DNA of 37,373 bases. It comes from Bacteroides sp. GTDB taxonomy: Bacteria; Bacteroidota; Bacteroidia; Bacteroidales; Bacteroidaceae. Under the pieces are notes generated by a model that worked only from the letters and a program-made list of their open reading frames with translations, was not told the origin of the DNA and did no database searches. Shown here piece after piece: positions 37,370-37,373 of the stretch. Positions within the stretch are counted from its first letter, which is position 1, and each line of letters begins with the position of its first letter. The position numbers were made by a program, and so were the translations under genes. The stretch lies in NCBI GenBank assembly GCA_019412865.1, contig DXOJ01000235.1, positions 1 to 37,373 on the forward strand, given 5' to 3'.

Positions 37370-37373
37370 ATAA

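Overview
This window is chromosomal DNA of a gut Bacteroides, most likely in the B. ovatus / B. xylanisolvens group. The signs are a complete SusC/SusD polysaccharide utilization locus (PUL) run by a hybrid two-component system, many -7 promoter boxes of the Bacteroides form TAnnTTTG, weak Shine-Dalgarno sites, and surface lipoproteins with acidic residues after the lipobox cysteine. The adjacent 376-aa GH10 xylanase and 325-aa GH43 enzyme match, from memory, the lengths of the B. ovatus xylI/xsa pair. The gene order resembles the small xylan PUL described in B. ovatus. No database search was run.

Layout. 1-258 is the 3' end of a histidine kinase. 294-1748 (-) is a soluble tandem-ATPase ABC protein. 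1856-18258 (-) is the xylan PUL, read in the order susC, susD, surface glycan-binding protein, surface GH10 with inserted binding modules, then a second unit of esterase, GPH symporter, periplasmic GH10, cytoplasmic GH43 and periplasmic GH67. 18654-22787 (+) is the divergent sensor/regulator. 22868-25791 (-) is a pullulanase, ruvC and DUF4286 operon. 25907-25980 is tRNA-Ala(GGC). 26078-29322 is a small accessory region with an ATPase/nuclease pair, a 70-aa acidic protein, an HTH protein ending in an RNA-polymerase alpha-CTD-like domain, and a repeat-rich noncoding stretch. 29323-34854 holds housekeeping and envelope genes (TonB-C domain protein, pheS, MFS transporter, nth, pgk). 34961-36983 is a substrate-binding lipoprotein plus porin, and the window ends in a DUF418-type gene that looks interrupted.

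How the PUL works (inference from families and signal sequences). The surface GH10 and glycan-binding protein capture and cut glucuronoxylan, and SusC/SusD import the oligosaccharides. In the periplasm an acetyl esterase, GH10 and GH67 remove acetyl and glucuronyl groups and shorten the chains. The GPH symporter moves short products inward, where the signal-less GH43 releases xylose or arabinose. The regulator senses an oligosaccharide in the periplasm.

Most notable observations: (1) two PUL promoters share an identical regulatory layout, three GTTACA sites exactly 21 bp apart, lying 53-54 bp from a TAnnTTTG box, which predicts the regulator's operator and two co-regulated transcription units; (2) next to tRNA-Ala, an ATPase and a small PD-(D/E)xK-like nuclease form a tight two-gene unit that may be an undescribed defence module; (3) an HTH protein carries an alpha-CTD-like C-terminus behind a roughly 250-nt leader with mutually exclusive pairings.
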